This document shows, in pieces, positions 9,377-19,790 of a DNA stretch of 64,000 nt. How positions within the stretch are numbered: position 1 is the first letter of the stretch; each line of letters opens with the position of its first letter. The position numbers were made by a program, and so were the translations under genes. The notes beneath the pieces are model-generated. The model was not told the origin of the DNA, did not search any database, and worked only from the letters and a program-made list of their open reading frames with translations. Origin of the DNA: Achromobacter sp. MYb9 (GTDB lineage: Bacteria > Pseudomonadota > Gammaproteobacteria > Burkholderiales > Burkholderiaceae_B); NCBI RefSeq assembly GCF_002975275.1, contig NZ_PCOQ01000018.1, positions 1-64,000 of the forward strand, written 5' to 3'.

Positions 9377-9461
9377 TAAGTTGTGAAACAGCTGCTAAAT
9401 ATCGGTGAAGCCGGGTCGTTGTTGCTGGTGCAGCACTCGCTGTATCAGGGATACGACTCGT

Positions 9462-11060
9462 ATGACACAGTTCTTGAAAGACATCACCATCCGCCGCATG
9501 ATCCTGTGCACCCTGCTCATGATCAGCGCCTTGCTCACTGGCCTGTCAGCCATCAGCGTCAACGGCTTGCGTAGCGCGGGCGAAGCGCTCACCGCCAGCA
9601 ACGAACTCCTTCACGAAGTCTCCGCCCTGTCCCGGGTCAACGATCAAATCATGCGCGCGCGGCTGCGGCTGTCGCGCCAGCTGGAGTACGCCAGCGAAGG
9701 CCAGACCGCACAGGCCGCGGAAGAAGGACGCAGCATCGACGCCGCGTTGGACGAAGCCAGACGCCAGCAAGCGATATTTGTGGACCTGGCGCAGAAGGAT
9801 GCCCCGCCCGCCGTCATGGAATCCATGCAGGCCGGTTTCAACGCGCTTGTCACGGGCGGCATCGCCGTGCAGCGCCAGCACCTGGAAGCCGGCGACATCG
9901 CCCGCGCCCGGGCGCACGCGGCCAGCGCCGTCGTGACGGCCAGCCGCGCATTCGGCAAGAGCATCGAAAGCTATGAGGCCTATGCCAAGCAACGCGAAAC
10001 GTTGCTGTGGGAAGCGGCCGCCGCCAAGCGCCAGCAGGCTTACATCGGAATGGGCGTCGTGCTGGGCGTCTGCCTGTTGCTGCTGGCATTGGGCGACCGC
10101 TACGTCGTGACGTTCGTGCGGCAACCGCTGGACTCGATCAAGGGCCATTTCCGGCGGATCGCCACGGGCGACCTGACCACGCCCATCGCGCCGTATGGCA
10201 ACAACTGCGTCGGCCAGATCATCCCCTACCTGCAAGAGATGCAGGCCAGCCTGGTGCGCACGGTCCACGCCGTGCGCGACGGCGTGGTCGAGATCAATGC
10301 GGGCTCCAGCGAAATCGCCGCCGGCAACCAGGATTTGTCCAGCCGCACCGAGCAGCAGGCGGCGTCTCTGGAAGAAACCGCGGCCAGCATGGAGCAGTTG
10401 CTGTCCACCGTCACCAGCAACGCCGAAAACGCCCGGCAGGCCAACCAGATGGCGGCCACCGCCAGCGATGTGGTCCAGCGCGGCGGCCTGGCCGTGAAGG
10501 AAGCGGTCAGCACCATGCGCGAAATCGCGCAGGACGCCGGCCGCATCGAAGCCATCGTGAGCGTCATCGACGGCATCGCCTTCCAGACCAATATCCTGGC
10601 GCTGAACGCGGCGGTGGAAGCTGCCCGCGCGGGTGAGGAAGGCAAGGGCTTTGCGGTGGTGGCCGCCGAAGTCCGGTCGCTGGCGCAACGCAGCGCCAGC
10701 GCCGCCAAGGAGATCAAACAGTTGCTCAACGAGTCCGGCGCCACGGTGCAGGCCGGCGCCGCCCAGGTCGAGACGGCCGGCCGCAGCATGGAAGAGATCC
10801 TGGCAACCGTCGAACGCCTGACGCTGCTGGTCAGCGACATCGCGACGGCCTCGCGTGAACAGGTGACCGGCATCGATCAGGTGAACACGGCAGTGAACCA
10901 GATGGATCAGGTGACGCAGCAGAACGCGGCGCTGGTTGAAGAAGCCGCCGCGGCGGCGTCCTCGTTGGAGACCCAGGCGCAACGGCTGCAAGAGGCGGTC
11001 AGCGCGTTCCGGTTGCCCGCGCTGATCCGGGACCCGCGGGGCGTCGCGATAGCGGCTTGA
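9462..11060 (+). CDS. Methyl-accepting chemotaxis protein (Tar/Tsr-like transducer)
   Basis: About 532 residues. A first membrane helix ([21 protein letters not shown]) is followed by a periplasmic four-helix-bundle type sensor of about 150 residues, a second helix ([17 protein letters not shown]), a HAMP segment and a long cytoplasmic coiled coil. The signalling tip is clear: [20 protein letters not shown] followed by [19 protein letters not shown]. Methylation regions such as [21 protein letters not shown] are also typical. The start is the ATG at 9462; an upstream in-frame start would place a cysteine-rich, non-membrane segment first. The ligand is unknown. No che genes are adjacent, so this is an orphan receptor serving the main chemotaxis array. 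Confidence 0.93.
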   Translation: MTQFLKDITIRRMILCTLLMISALLTGLSAISVNGLRSAGEALTASNELLHEVSALSRVNDQIMRARLRLSRQLEYASEGQTAQAAEEGRSIDAALDEARRQQAIFVDLAQKDAPPAVMESMQAGFNALVTGGIAVQRQHLEAGDIARARAHAASAVVTASRAFGKSIESYEAYAKQRETLLWEAAAAKRQQAYIGMGVVLGVCLLLLALGDRYVVTFVRQPLDSIKGHFRRIATGDLTTPIAPYGNNCVGQIIPYLQEMQASLVRTVHAVRDGVVEINAGSSEIAAGNQDLSSRTEQQAASLEETAASMEQLLSTVTSNAENARQANQMAATASDVVQRGGLAVKEAVSTMREIAQDAGRIEAIVSVIDGIAFQTNILALNAAVEAARAGEEGKGFAVVAAEVRSLAQRSASAAKEIKQLLNESGATVQAGAAQVETAGRSMEEILATVERLTLLVSDIATASREQVTGIDQVNTAVNQMDQVTQQNAALVEEAAAAASSLETQAQRLQEAVSAFRLPALIRDPRGVAIAA

Positions 11061-11114
11061 GCGGCGCGCCGGCGGGCGCCAAAGGCGTCGGCGCCGCGCC
11101 CCGTCCGCCCGGCA

Positions 11115-11879
11115 TCACTCCCGCACGTAGCAGGGGTATCGTGACTGCTGCGCCCGGGCGCGGGCCGGATCCACGTCGACCACCACGATCGATTCGCTGT
11201 CGGTGGTCTGGGCCAGCGGCTCGCCGTCGGGCTGGAAAGCGAACGCGCGGCCGCCAAACACCTGCCCGTCGGCCGTGCGGCCCGCCCGGTTGGAACTGAC
11301 CACGTAGCAGCCGGACACCAGCGCCGCCATCGCGCCCGCCGTCAGCCAGCGGCCGACGGATGCGCCGCTTGCGCGCGGCACCACGATCAGCTCGGCCCCG
11401 TCCCGCCCGTAACGGCGCGCGCGTTCGTTGAACATGAGCTCGGTGCACAGTTGCACGCCAAGGCGGATGCCGCCCACCTCGAAGACCTCGAAGCCCTGCA
11501 TCGTGGGCTGGAACCAGGTGGCCTCGAAGAAGCCCGGCTCTTCAGGGAACATCTGCTTGTGATGCAGCGGGGTGTAGCGCCCGCCCTGCAAGGCGAAAGC
11601 TTCGTTGGCCAGGCGGCCGCCGGCCGGCACCGGACGCGACGACACGACGGCGGGCAGTTCCAGCGCCGCCAACGCGCGCAAGCCGGCCTCGTGCAGCCGC
11701 ACCGACTCGGCGGCCAGCGCCGGATCATAGGCGGGTAGCGCCGCCAGCCAGGGGCCGAACGGCATCTCGTTGGTAACCAGCAAGTCGGGCGCCAGTTCGC
11801 CGATGCGGTCGGCGATGCCCTCCCAGGTCGCGCCTTCCGGCGCCAGGTCCACGGGCCCTTCCATCATGCAGATCCGCAT
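11115..11879 (-). CDS. Carbon-nitrogen hydrolase (nitrilase superfamily), last gene of the hut unit
   Basis: A 254-residue cytoplasmic protein with the full nitrilase-superfamily triad: Glu38 (VTNEMPFG), Lys108 (LHHKQMFP) and Cys145 (GVQLCTELMF). The ATG at 11879 has a good AGAGGAAAA ribosome binding site, so longer upstream readings are rejected. It follows hutI on the same strand after 169 bp. The hut genes here supply ammonia-lyase, hydratase and imidazolonepropionase but no HutF or HutG. Possible roles are therefore hydrolysis of N-formimino- or N-formyl-glutamate, or a formamidase step on released formamide. Family members also include amidases and carbamoylases, so the substrate is inference. 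Confidence 0.8.
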   Translation of the reverse strand: MRICMMEGPVDLAPEGATWEGIADRIGELAPDLLVTNEMPFGPWLAALPAYDPALAAESVRLHEAGLRALAALELPAVVSSRPVPAGGRLANEAFALQGGRYTPLHHKQMFPEEPGFFEATWFQPTMQGFEVFEVGGIRLGVQLCTELMFNERARRYGRDGAELIVVPRASGASVGRWLTAGAMAALVSGCYVVSSNRAGRTADGQVFGGRAFAFQPDGEPLAQTTDSESIVVVDVDPARARAQQSRYPCYVRE

Positions 11880-12018
11880 ACGTTTTCCTCTACGCTTTGG
11901 CCATGCGCGCCCGCCATCGAGCGCCTTCCCGCCACATCGTAGAACACCACGCCGGCCCCCGGCACGGCGCTGGCGCATCAGGTCCGGATCGGACGCCTGT
12001 TGGTCCGAATTTGCCGCA

Positions 12019-12042
12019 GCCGTGGCCGGGCTCGGCCATGGC
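12019..12042. other. Hairpin between hutI and the carbon-nitrogen hydrolase
   Basis: GCCGTGGCC and GGCCATGGC form a 9-bp stem with one G-T pair and a 6-nt loop. A second smaller hairpin (TCGGAC/GTCCGA) lies just beyond it, at about 11988-12007. No T-run follows, so these are more likely mRNA-processing or stabilising structures within the 169-bp gap than terminators. Confidence 0.4.
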
Positions 12043-12048
12043 GGGCGA

Positions 12049-13266
12049 TCAGTGCAGGCCCGCCACGTCCACCACGCCGCCGTGCCGAATGATGCGCTTG
12101 GGAAGATCGCCGCCGATCCAATAGGCCAGTTCGGACGGATGGGCAACATTCCACGCCACGAAGTCGGCGATCTTGCCCGGGGCCAGCACGCCGTGGGTGG
12201 CCTGCAACCCCAAAGCGCGGGCCGCGTGGGTGGTGACGCCGGCCAGCGCCTCTTCGGGCGTCATCCGGAACAGCGTGCAGGCCATGCCCAGCATCAGCCG
12301 CAACGACAGTACGGGCGACGTGCCCGGATTCAGATCGCTTGAAATGGCGATGGGCACGCCGTGCCGGCGCAGCAGGTCCAGCGGCGGCAACTGCGTTTCA
12401 CGCAAGGCGTAGAAGGCGCCCGGCAGCAGCACCGCCACGGTGCCGGCGGCCGCCATCGCCACCACATCGCTTTCCGTCAGGTATTCCAGATGGTCGGCCG
12501 ACAGGGCGCCATAACGTGCCGCCAGCGTCGCCCCATGCAAGGACGACAATTGTTCGGCATGCAGCTTGACCGGCAGACTCAGATGCGCCGCGGCCTTGAA
12601 CACGCGTTCGACCTGTTCAGTCGAAAACGCCAGGTGCTCGCAGAACGCGTCGACCGCGTCGACCAGGCCTTCCGCGGCCAGCACGGGCAGCATGCGGCGC
12701 GCCACTTCGTCGATGTAGTCGTCGGCGCGCCCGGCATATTCCGGCGGCAGGGCATGCGCGGCCAGGCACGTGGCCTGCACCGTCAGCGGCAGCGTCCGGC
12801 CCAGGCGCCGCGCCACGCGCAGCATCTTTCGTTCGTTGGGCAGGTCCAGGCCGTAGCCCGACTTGACCTCCAGCGTGGTGACGCCATCGCGCAGAAGGTG
12901 CAAGGCGCGCTGACGCGCGCTGACGTACAGCGCATCTTCCGAGGCGGCGCGCGTGGCGCGCACGGTACTGGCGATACCGCCGCCCTGTGCCGCGATCGTG
13001 GCGTAGTCCACGCCTTGCAAGCGCTGCTCGAACTCCAGGCTGCGGTTGCCGCCGAACACCAGGTGCGTGTGGCAATCGATCAGCCCCGGCGTGACCCACG
13101 CGCCGCCCAGGTCATGCACCTGCGCGGCGTCGACGGCAGGCAAGTCTGTGTCTAAGCCGATCCATTCGATGCGGTCGGCCAGCGTCACAATGGCGGCGTG
13201 CGGGATCGCCGAATAGACGCCATCCACCATCGTGGCGGCGTGGCAATTGCGCCAGACCTGTCTCAT
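12049..13266 (-). CDS. hutI: Imidazolonepropionase
   Basis: A 405-residue protein, the standard length for HutI, which opens the ring of 4-imidazolone-5-propionate to N-formimino-L-glutamate. Amidohydrolase-superfamily metal ligands are visible in [13 protein letters not shown], in KLHAEQ and in SADHLEY, with the late aspartate in [10 protein letters not shown]. The start is fixed by AGGAG six bases before the ATG at 13266; longer in-frame openings run into the permease gene and are not credible. It is translated 23 bp after the APC permease and belongs to the leftward hut unit. Confidence 0.96.
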   Translation of the reverse strand: MRQVWRNCHAATMVDGVYSAIPHAAIVTLADRIEWIGLDTDLPAVDAAQVHDLGGAWVTPGLIDCHTHLVFGGNRSLEFEQRLQGVDYATIAAQGGGIASTVRATRAASEDALYVSARQRALHLLRDGVTTLEVKSGYGLDLPNERKMLRVARRLGRTLPLTVQATCLAAHALPPEYAGRADDYIDEVARRMLPVLAAEGLVDAVDAFCEHLAFSTEQVERVFKAAAHLSLPVKLHAEQLSSLHGATLAARYGALSADHLEYLTESDVVAMAAAGTVAVLLPGAFYALRETQLPPLDLLRRHGVPIAISSDLNPGTSPVLSLRLMLGMACTLFRMTPEEALAGVTTHAARALGLQATHGVLAPGKIADFVAWNVAHPSELAYWIGGDLPKRIIRHGGVVDVAGLH

Positions 13267-13289
13267 CCCTTTCTCCTGAAAATCGTCCA

Positions 13290-14708
13290 TCAATCCGAAC
13301 CCTGCGCTACCGGCACCGGAATGCCGCCAGACGGAAGGTTGGGATGCACCCACATGCGGTACGCCACGCATAGCAGCGCGATCCACACCACGCCCACGGC
13401 CAGCGCCGCCTGCGTCCGGGGGAAATAGCCCAGCACGCCAAATACGAACAGCATGAACGCGATCGCCGCGATCGGCCCCACGGGCCAGAACGGCACCGGA
13501 AATTTCAACGCCGCAACCGCTTCCGGACTCATCTTGCGCCGCATCGCCACTTGCGACAACAGGATCATCAGCCAAACCCAGACCGTGGCAAAGGTGGCGA
13601 TCGAGGCGATCAGCACGAACACGCCTTCGGGGATCAGGTAATTCAGCACGACGCCCAGCAGCAGCGCCGCCGACATCACGACGACAGTCATCCACGGCAC
13701 GCCGTTACGCGACACCGCGCCGAAGCCGCGCGGCGCCTGGCCCTGCTGTGCCATGCCATACAGCATGCGGCCCGCGCCGAAGATGTCGCTATTGATCGCC
13801 GACACGGCTGCGGAGATCACCACGATGTTGAGGATCGTGGCCGCCGAACTGATGCCCAGGCTGTCGAAGATCTGCACGAAGGGACTGCCTTTGCTGCCAA
13901 TCTGCGTCCACGGGAAGATGGACATCAGCACGAACAGCGTCAGCACGTAGAACAGCAGGATGCGCAGGGGCACCGCGTTGATGGCGCGCGGCAACGTGCG
14001 GCCCGGGTCCTTGGCCTCGCCCGCGGTGATGCCGATGATCTCGATGCCACCGAACGCGAAGACCACCACCGCCAGCGACGCGATCAGTCCGCCCACGCCG
14101 TTAGGCATGAAACCGCCGTGCGCCCACAGGTTATGCACGCCGGTCGCCGCGCTGTCCGCGTTCAGCTCGAAGCCGAACAGCATGATGCCCAGCCCGCCCG
14201 CGATCATCGCGATGATCGCGCCCACCTTCAACAGCGACAGCCAGAACTCCAGTTCGCCGAACACCTTGACCGAGCACAGGTTGATCGCGCCGATGAAGCA
14301 CACGATGGACAGCACCCAGATCCAGCGCGGCACATCGGGATACCAAAAGCCCATGTACAGCCCGAAGGCCGTGATGTCGGCCAGGCAGACGATGATCATC
14401 TCGAAGGCGTATGTCCAGCCGGTCAGAAAGCCCGCGACCGGCCCGAGGTAGCTGGTGGCGTACTGCCCGAATGATCCCGACACCGGGTTGTGCACGGCCA
14501 TTTCGCCCAACGCGCGCATCACCATGTAGACGGCGGCGCCCGCGATCAGGTAGGCCAGCAGCACCGAAGGCCCGGCCTCCTGGATGGCCTTGGCCGACCC
14601 GTAGAACAGCCCGGTCCCGATGGCGGACCCCAGGGCCATGAAGCGTATGTGCCGGGCAGTGAGCCCGCGTTTCAGGTCCTGCGCTGTTGCCTGTGTTTTT
14701 GCCTGCAT
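13290..14708 (-). CDS. hutT: APC family amino acid permease, probable histidine transporter
   Basis: About 472 residues and 12 hydrophobic helices. [33 protein letters not shown] and [20 protein letters not shown] match the amino acid transporter subfamily containing ProY, HutT and LysP. GGAG six bases before the ATG at 14708 decides the start. In pseudomonads the HutT permease in the hut operon imports histidine. Position between hutH and hutI supports the same role here, but substrate specificity cannot be read from sequence and proline-type permeases look alike. Confidence 0.88.
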   Translation of the reverse strand: MQAKTQATAQDLKRGLTARHIRFMALGSAIGTGLFYGSAKAIQEAGPSVLLAYLIAGAAVYMVMRALGEMAVHNPVSGSFGQYATSYLGPVAGFLTGWTYAFEMIIVCLADITAFGLYMGFWYPDVPRWIWVLSIVCFIGAINLCSVKVFGELEFWLSLLKVGAIIAMIAGGLGIMLFGFELNADSAATGVHNLWAHGGFMPNGVGGLIASLAVVVFAFGGIEIIGITAGEAKDPGRTLPRAINAVPLRILLFYVLTLFVLMSIFPWTQIGSKGSPFVQIFDSLGISSAATILNIVVISAAVSAINSDIFGAGRMLYGMAQQGQAPRGFGAVSRNGVPWMTVVVMSAALLLGVVLNYLIPEGVFVLIASIATFATVWVWLMILLSQVAMRRKMSPEAVAALKFPVPFWPVGPIAAIAFMLFVFGVLGYFPRTQAALAVGVVWIALLCVAYRMWVHPNLPSGGIPVPVAQGSD

Positions 14709-14797
14709 TCCTGTCTCCATGCACTTGTAATAGGCGAGCACCGTCAACCGCCCGGCGCGCGCCATCTGCGGGCGCTGTCATCAGGCGTGAAATCAAT

Positions 14798-14817
14798 GCG
14801 GCCCCTCTCGGGGCCGC
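14798..14817 (-). terminator. GC-rich tetraloop hairpin after hutH
   Basis: A perfect 8-bp stem (GCGGCCCC/GGGGCCGC) closes a GAGA tetraloop on the transcribed strand, followed only by ATTGATTT. It lies 11 bp past the hutH stop in the 119-bp gap before the permease. With so weak a T-run it may be a partial terminator or an mRNA 3'-end stabiliser that sets the ratio of upstream to downstream hut products. Confidence 0.5.
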
Positions 14818-14827
14818 GGTATCGGAT

Positions 14828-16357
14828 TTAAAGGCTGGGCAGCAGGCCTGCCGGCATCAGGCCGTTCAGGACCTGCGCGGCGATCAGGCCGCTGGCGGCG
14901 GCGATGTCCGGCGCGAAGAAGCGGTCTTCTTCGTAGTGCGGCACCTGTTCGCGCAAGGCGCGGCGCGCCTGCTCAAGCTGCGGCGACGTCTTCAGGCCTT
15001 CCCGGAAATCCAGGCCCTGGCAGGCGCCCAGCCATTCGATCGCCAGGATGTCGCGCACGTTTTCGGCCATGGCCCAGAGCCGCTTGCCCGCGTTGGGCGC
15101 CATGGACACATGGTCTTCCTGGTTGGCGGACGTGGGCATGCTGTCCACGCTGGCGGGATGCGCCAGCGCCTTGTTGTCGCTGGCCAGCGCCGCCGCCGTC
15201 ACCTGAGCGATCATGAAGCCCGAGTTCACGCCGCCCTTCGCCACCAGGAACGGCGGCAGTTGCGACATGTGCTTGTCCATCATCAGCGCGATGCGCCGTT
15301 CCGACAGCGCGCCGATTTCGGCCAGCGCCAGCGCCAGGTTATCGGCCACCATCGCCACGGGTTCGGCATGGAAGTTGCCGCCCGAGATCACGTCGCCCTG
15401 ATCCACGAACACCAGCGGGTTGTCAGACACCGCGTTGGATTCGATCTGCAGCACCTGCGCGGCATGGCGGATCTGTGTCAGGCACGCGCCCATCACCTGA
15501 GGTTGGCAGCGCAGGGAATAGGGGTCCTGCACCTTTTCGCAATCCACGTGCGAATGGCCGACCTCGCTGTCACTGTCCAGCAGCCCGCGATAGACGGCCG
15601 CCACATCGATCTGCCCAAGCTGGCCGCGCGCTGCATGGATGCGGGCGTCGAACGGTACGCGCGAGCCCAGCATCGCTTCCACGCTGAGGCTGCCGCACAC
15701 GAGACCCGCGGCCATCATGTCTTCGGCCTCGAACAGGCCGCGCAAGGCATACGCGGTGGACACCTGCGTACCGTTCAGCAACGCCAGGCCTTCCTTGGCC
15801 GCCAGCGTAAGCGGCGCCAGGCCCGCGCGGGCCAGCGCATCGTGCGCCGGCAGCCATTGCCCCTGATGACGGGCACGGCTTTCGCCCAGCAGCACCATCG
15901 ACATGTGGGCCAGCGGCGCCAGGTCGCCAGAGGCGCCCACCGAGCCCTTCAGGGGAATATGCGGATAGACCTCGGCGTTCACCAGCGCGATCAGGCTGTC
16001 GATCACGTGGCGGCGGATGCCGGAGTAGCCCCGGGCCAGGCTGTTGATCTTCAGCACCATGATCAGGCGGACCATGGCGTCGTCCAGCGCTTCACCCACG
16101 CCGGCGGCGTGCGAGCGCACCAGCGAGCTTTGCAGCGCCTGGAGGTCTTCGCGGGCGATCTTGGTGGATGCCAGCAGGCCGAAACCCGTGTTGATGCCGT
16201 AGACGGTGCGGCCTTCGGCGATGATGCGCTCGACGGTTGCCACGCTGGCGTCGATGGCTTCACCCGCGCCGGGATCCAGCGTTACGCGGACCGGCTGCTG
16301 GTACACGCGCCGCAGATCCGACAACGTCAAATGGCCGGGTTTCAAATGCAAATCCAT
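14828..16357 (-). CDS. hutH: Histidine ammonia-lyase
   Basis: A 509-residue enzyme that converts L-histidine to trans-urocanate and ammonia. Ala142-Ser143-Gly144 in [15 protein letters not shown] gives the autocatalytic MIO electrophile, at the same numbering as in the Pseudomonas putida enzyme, and Tyr53 in [10 protein letters not shown] matches the catalytic tyrosine. AGGAG seven bases upstream fixes the ATG at 16357. It is the third gene of the leftward hut unit, 44 bp after the NCS1 permease, and is followed by a strong tetraloop hairpin. Nothing appears broken. Confidence 0.98.
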   Translation of the reverse strand: MDLHLKPGHLTLSDLRRVYQQPVRVTLDPGAGEAIDASVATVERIIAEGRTVYGINTGFGLLASTKIAREDLQALQSSLVRSHAAGVGEALDDAMVRLIMVLKINSLARGYSGIRRHVIDSLIALVNAEVYPHIPLKGSVGASGDLAPLAHMSMVLLGESRARHQGQWLPAHDALARAGLAPLTLAAKEGLALLNGTQVSTAYALRGLFEAEDMMAAGLVCGSLSVEAMLGSRVPFDARIHAARGQLGQIDVAAVYRGLLDSDSEVGHSHVDCEKVQDPYSLRCQPQVMGACLTQIRHAAQVLQIESNAVSDNPLVFVDQGDVISGGNFHAEPVAMVADNLALALAEIGALSERRIALMMDKHMSQLPPFLVAKGGVNSGFMIAQVTAAALASDNKALAHPASVDSMPTSANQEDHVSMAPNAGKRLWAMAENVRDILAIEWLGACQGLDFREGLKTSPQLEQARRALREQVPHYEEDRFFAPDIAAASGLIAAQVLNGLMPAGLLPSL

Positions 16358-16401
16358 TCTGGGTCTCCTGTGCCGGTTGCCGGCATCATGCAATTTCATG
16401 G

Positions 16402-17814
16402 TCACGCCGGCTTTTCCGCCGGGTCGTGATGAACGGGCCGCGCGTCGCGGCGCGCGAACAGGTAGTAAAGGATGCTGGGCACGATCAGGCCGATGATCCA
16501 CGAGATGTCCACGCCGCCCAGCCGTTCGACCATCGGGCCCGTATAGAGCTTGGTCGAGATGAACGGCATCTGCACCAGCACGCCGAAGGCGTAGACCAGG
16601 ATGCCGGGCAGGTTCCAGCGCCCGTAGCGCCCGTTCGGATCCGACAGCGCGGCCACGTCGTACTGCCCGCGGTTCACGAAGTAGTAGTCCACCAGGTTCA
16701 CCGCGCTCCAGGGCACGAAGAACGCCAGCAAAAACAGGATGAACGACTTGAACGCATTCAGGAACGAATGCTGGCCGATCAGCGCCACGGCGGTGGCCGC
16801 GGCCACGATCAACACCACGGCAATCGCCCGCTGGCGGCGCGTAATCTGGACCTGGCCCTTGACGCCGCTGACGATCGTGGCGATGCACATGAAGCTGCCG
16901 TAGGAATTCAGCGTGGAAATCGTGATCTTGCCGAAGGCGATGCTGAAGTACAGCAGCGCCGCCATCGTGCCCGTGCCGCCCAGGCTAACGATGTAGGCGA
17001 CTTCGCGCCCGGCGAACTGGCCCGCGGCCATCGCGGCGGCCAGCACGCCCAGCACCATCGCAATCTGCGCCCCCACCACCGACCCCAGCCCCACCGCCAG
17101 GAACGTCTTCGTGGACGACGTGGCGCTGGGCAGATAGCGCGAATAGTCCGCCACATAGGGGCCGTAGGCGATCTGCCAGGACGCCGCCAGCGATACCGCC
17201 AGCAAGAACGAGCTCCAGCTGAAATGCCGGATCTGCAGCAACTGGCCCACGTCGCCCAACGCCATCACGCGGCTGAACAGGTAGACGAACGCGACGATGC
17301 CAAGGACGGTCGCGATGCGCCCGATGATGTGGATGACCCGGTAGCCGAACAAGGTGGCCGCGATGATCACCGCCGCGAAGATCAGGATACCCGTGGTGTC
17401 GCTGACACCGAACAGCTGGCCCAGCGCCTGCCCGGACAGCACGGTGCCCGTGGCCGTGAAGCCCAGGTACATCAGGCACACCAGCACGATGGGGATCGCC
17501 GCGCCGTAGACACCGAACTGCACCCGGCTGGAGATCATCTGCGGCAACCCCAGCTTGGGCCCCTGCGCCGCATGCAACGCCATGACGCCGCCGCCCAGCA
17601 CCTGTCCGATGAACAGCCCGATCAACGACCAGAACACGTCGCCGCCCAGCACCACGGCCAACGCGCCCGTGACGATGGCGGTGATCTGCAGGTTGGCGCC
17701 CATCCAGAGCGTGAACTGGCTGTAGAGCTTGCCGTGCCGCTCGGATTCCGGGATGAAATCAATGGAGCGCCGCTCGATCAGCGGCGCCTGTACCGCTTCG
17801 CTGTCCTCTGCCAT
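16402..17814 (-). CDS. NCS1 family (cytosine/purine-type) permease of the hut unit
   Basis: A 470-residue protein with about 12 membrane helices. The N-terminal [23 protein letters not shown] and the later [17 protein letters not shown] segment are typical of NCS1 transporters (CodB, allantoin and hydantoin permeases). GAGG seven bases before the ATG supports the start. NCS1 permeases occur in hut operons of other proteobacteria, where urocanate or another imidazole compound is the suspected cargo. Placement between hutU and hutH makes urocanate the leading guess; this is inference from context. Confidence 0.87.
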   Translation of the reverse strand: MAEDSEAVQAPLIERRSIDFIPESERHGKLYSQFTLWMGANLQITAIVTGALAVVLGGDVFWSLIGLFIGQVLGGGVMALHAAQGPKLGLPQMISSRVQFGVYGAAIPIVLVCLMYLGFTATGTVLSGQALGQLFGVSDTTGILIFAAVIIAATLFGYRVIHIIGRIATVLGIVAFVYLFSRVMALGDVGQLLQIRHFSWSSFLLAVSLAASWQIAYGPYVADYSRYLPSATSSTKTFLAVGLGSVVGAQIAMVLGVLAAAMAAGQFAGREVAYIVSLGGTGTMAALLYFSIAFGKITISTLNSYGSFMCIATIVSGVKGQVQITRRQRAIAVVLIVAAATAVALIGQHSFLNAFKSFILFLLAFFVPWSAVNLVDYYFVNRGQYDVAALSDPNGRYGRWNLPGILVYAFGVLVQMPFISTKLYTGPMVERLGGVDISWIIGLIVPSILYYLFARRDARPVHHDPAEKPA

Positions 17815-17896
17815 CGCATTGCCTCGTGGGATGCGGGAAGACCGCCCGTTGCCGGTCGCGGTGCCCGCGGGATTAGGGTTGCGGCGGGATGCCCGC

Positions 17897-19576
17897 CTAG
17901 CGGTTGCCAGTGACCATCGGCAGGTTCAGGCCTTGTTCGCGCGCGCAATCGATCGCGATGTCGTAGCCGGCATCGGCGTGACGCATCACGCCCGTGCCGG
18001 GATCATTGGCCAGCACGCGGGCGATGCGTTCGGCGGCCTCGTCCGTGCCGTCGCACACGATGACCATGCCGGCGTGCTGCGAGAAGCCCATGCCCACGCC
18101 GCCGCCATGGTGCAGCGACACCCACGTCGCGCCGCTGGCGGTGTTCAGCAGCGCGTTCAGCAACGGCCAGTCCGACACGGCGTCCGACCCGTCGCGCATG
18201 GATTCGGTTTCGCGGTTGGGGCTGGCGACCGAACCCGAGTCCAGGTGATCGCGGCCAATGACGATAGGCGCGGACAGTTCGCCGGAACGGACCATTTCAT
18301 TGAATGCCAGGCCCAGCTTGGCGCGTTGGCCCAGGCCCACCCAGCAGATGCGCGCCGGCAAGCCCTGGAAGCTGATGCGTTCGCGCGCCATGCTCAACCA
18401 ATGGTGCAGGTGCGCGTCGTCCGGGATCAGTTCGCGGACCTTGGCGTCGGTCTTGTAGATGTCTTGGGGATCGCCTGACAGCGCGGCCCAACGGAACGGG
18501 CCGACGCCGCGGCAGAACAGCGGGCGGATGTAGGCCGGCACGAAGCCGGGGAAATCGAACGCATCCGTCACGCCTTCTTCCTTAGCCATCTGGCGGATGT
18601 TGTTGCCGTAGTCGAAGGTGGGCACACCCTGCCGCTGGAATGCAAGCATGGCTTGCACGTGCACGGCCATCGATTGCTTGGCGGCCTTGATGACGGCGGC
18701 CGGCTCGCGCCTGGCGCGCTCGCGGTAGTCTTGCCATGTCCAGCCCGCAGGCAGGTAGCCGTTCAGCGGATCGTGCGCGCTGGTCTGGTCGGTGACCATG
18801 TCGGGGCGCACGCCGCGGCGCACCATTTCGGGAAGGATCTCGGCGGCGTTGCCGCACAGGGCGATGGAGACCGCGCGGCCTTCCTTCGTGTAGCGGGCGA
18901 TGCGTGCCAGCGCGTCGTCCAGGTCTTGGGCCTGTTCGTCGACGTAGCGGGTGCGCAGGCGGAAATCGATGCTGGTCTGCTGGCATTCGATGTTCAGCGA
19001 GCAGGCGCCCGCCAGCGTGGCGGCCAGCGGCTGCGCGCCCCCCATGCCGCCCAGTCCGGCGGTCAGCACCCAGCGGCCCGCCAGGTTGCCGCCGTAGTGC
19101 TGGCGGCCGGCCTCGACGAAGGTCTCGTAGGTGCCTTGCACAATGCCCTGGCTGCCGATGTAGATCCAGCTGCCGGCCGTCATCTGGCCATACATGGCAA
19201 GACCCTTGGCATCCAGCTCGTTGAAGTGTTCCCAGGTGGCCCAGTGCGGCACCAGGTTCGAATTGGCGATCAGCACGCGCGGCGCGTTGGCGTGAGTCTT
19301 GAAAACGCCGACCGGCTTGCCCGATTGCACAAGCAGGGTCTCGTCGTCGTTCAGGTTCGTGAGCGATTCGACGATCTTGTCGTAGCAGTCCCAATTGCGG
19401 GCCGCGCGGCCGATGCCGCCGTAGACCACCAGTTCCGTCGGGTTCTCGGCGACGTCGGGGTCCAGGTTGTTCATCAGCATGCGCAAGGGGGCTTCGGTCA
19501 GCCAGCTCTTGGCCGTCAGCTTATTGCCGCGCGGGGCGCGGATGACGACATCGCGGTATCGGTTCGATTGGTCCAA
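17897..19576 (-). CDS. hutU: Urocanate hydratase
   Basis: A 559-residue protein, close to the usual 557, that adds water to urocanate to give 4-imidazolone-5-propionate using bound NAD+. Family blocks are obvious: [17 protein letters not shown], the dinucleotide-binding [22 protein letters not shown] near residue 170, and [21 protein letters not shown] near residue 405 containing the conserved cysteine. The start codon is TTG with AGGAG six bases before it. It is the first gene of the main hut unit, about 75 bp downstream of the HutC-type operator. Confidence 0.98.
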   Translation of the reverse strand: MDQSNRYRDVVIRAPRGNKLTAKSWLTEAPLRMLMNNLDPDVAENPTELVVYGGIGRAARNWDCYDKIVESLTNLNDDETLLVQSGKPVGVFKTHANAPRVLIANSNLVPHWATWEHFNELDAKGLAMYGQMTAGSWIYIGSQGIVQGTYETFVEAGRQHYGGNLAGRWVLTAGLGGMGGAQPLAATLAGACSLNIECQQTSIDFRLRTRYVDEQAQDLDDALARIARYTKEGRAVSIALCGNAAEILPEMVRRGVRPDMVTDQTSAHDPLNGYLPAGWTWQDYRERARREPAAVIKAAKQSMAVHVQAMLAFQRQGVPTFDYGNNIRQMAKEEGVTDAFDFPGFVPAYIRPLFCRGVGPFRWAALSGDPQDIYKTDAKVRELIPDDAHLHHWLSMARERISFQGLPARICWVGLGQRAKLGLAFNEMVRSGELSAPIVIGRDHLDSGSVASPNRETESMRDGSDAVSDWPLLNALLNTASGATWVSLHHGGGVGMGFSQHAGMVIVCDGTDEAAERIARVLANDPGTGVMRHADAGYDIAIDCAREQGLNLPMVTGNR

Positions 19577-19633
19577 GAGGCTCTCCTTGATCAGTTCATT
19601 CGCGCGCCCATTGCCTGCGCGCCGGTTGCCTGC

Positions 19634-19652
19634 ATCATAGGACGCCTATGAT
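19634..19652. promoter_or_regulatory. Second palindrome beside the HutC operator
   Basis: ATCATAGG-ACG-CCTATGAT is a perfect 8-3-8 inverted repeat that shares its last base with the HutC-type palindrome at 19652. It lies on the hutU side, so it could be a site for another regulator or form a hairpin in the 5' leader of the hutU mRNA. The pair spans 30 bp. Confidence 0.5.
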
Positions 19653-19663
19653 TGTATATACAA
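19652..19663. promoter_or_regulatory. HutC operator upstream of hutU
   Basis: TTGTATATACAA is a perfect 12-bp palindrome fitting the GntR/HutC-subfamily core GT-N-TA-N-AC and the TGTA-N2-TACA sites described for HutC in pseudomonads. On the hutU strand it contains -10-like hexamers (TATACA, TACAAT), so bound HutC would block initiation until urocanate is present. Recognition is by motif and position. Confidence 0.8.
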
Positions 19664-19745
19664 GATAGTAAGACTGGAATTTGGATCAGGGATTTCCCTA
19701 GCGATAACGCGCGACGAGGCACGCGCCCTTGCACCTTGCGTGCGC

Positions 19746-19770
19746 AAAAAAAATGCCGCCCGAAGGCGGC
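19746..19770 (-). terminator. Intrinsic terminator of hutC-hutD
   Basis: On the transcribed strand GCCGCC-TTCG-GGCGGC is a perfect 6-bp stem with the very stable TTCG tetraloop, followed by ATTTTTTTT. It lies 20 bp past the hutD stop and separates the hutCD transcript from the hutU promoter region. Confidence 0.9.
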
Positions 19771-19790
19771 GTAAAGCAACTTGCGCGGGG

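Noticed and set aside
14687..17913. Very long rightward frames (558-580 codons) opposite hutH and the NCS1 permease
   Set aside because: They mirror the codon periodicity of the real genes on the other strand, are rich in His/Arg/Gln/Ala with no domain pattern, and have no ribosome binding sites. GC-rich genomes produce such antisense frames routinely.
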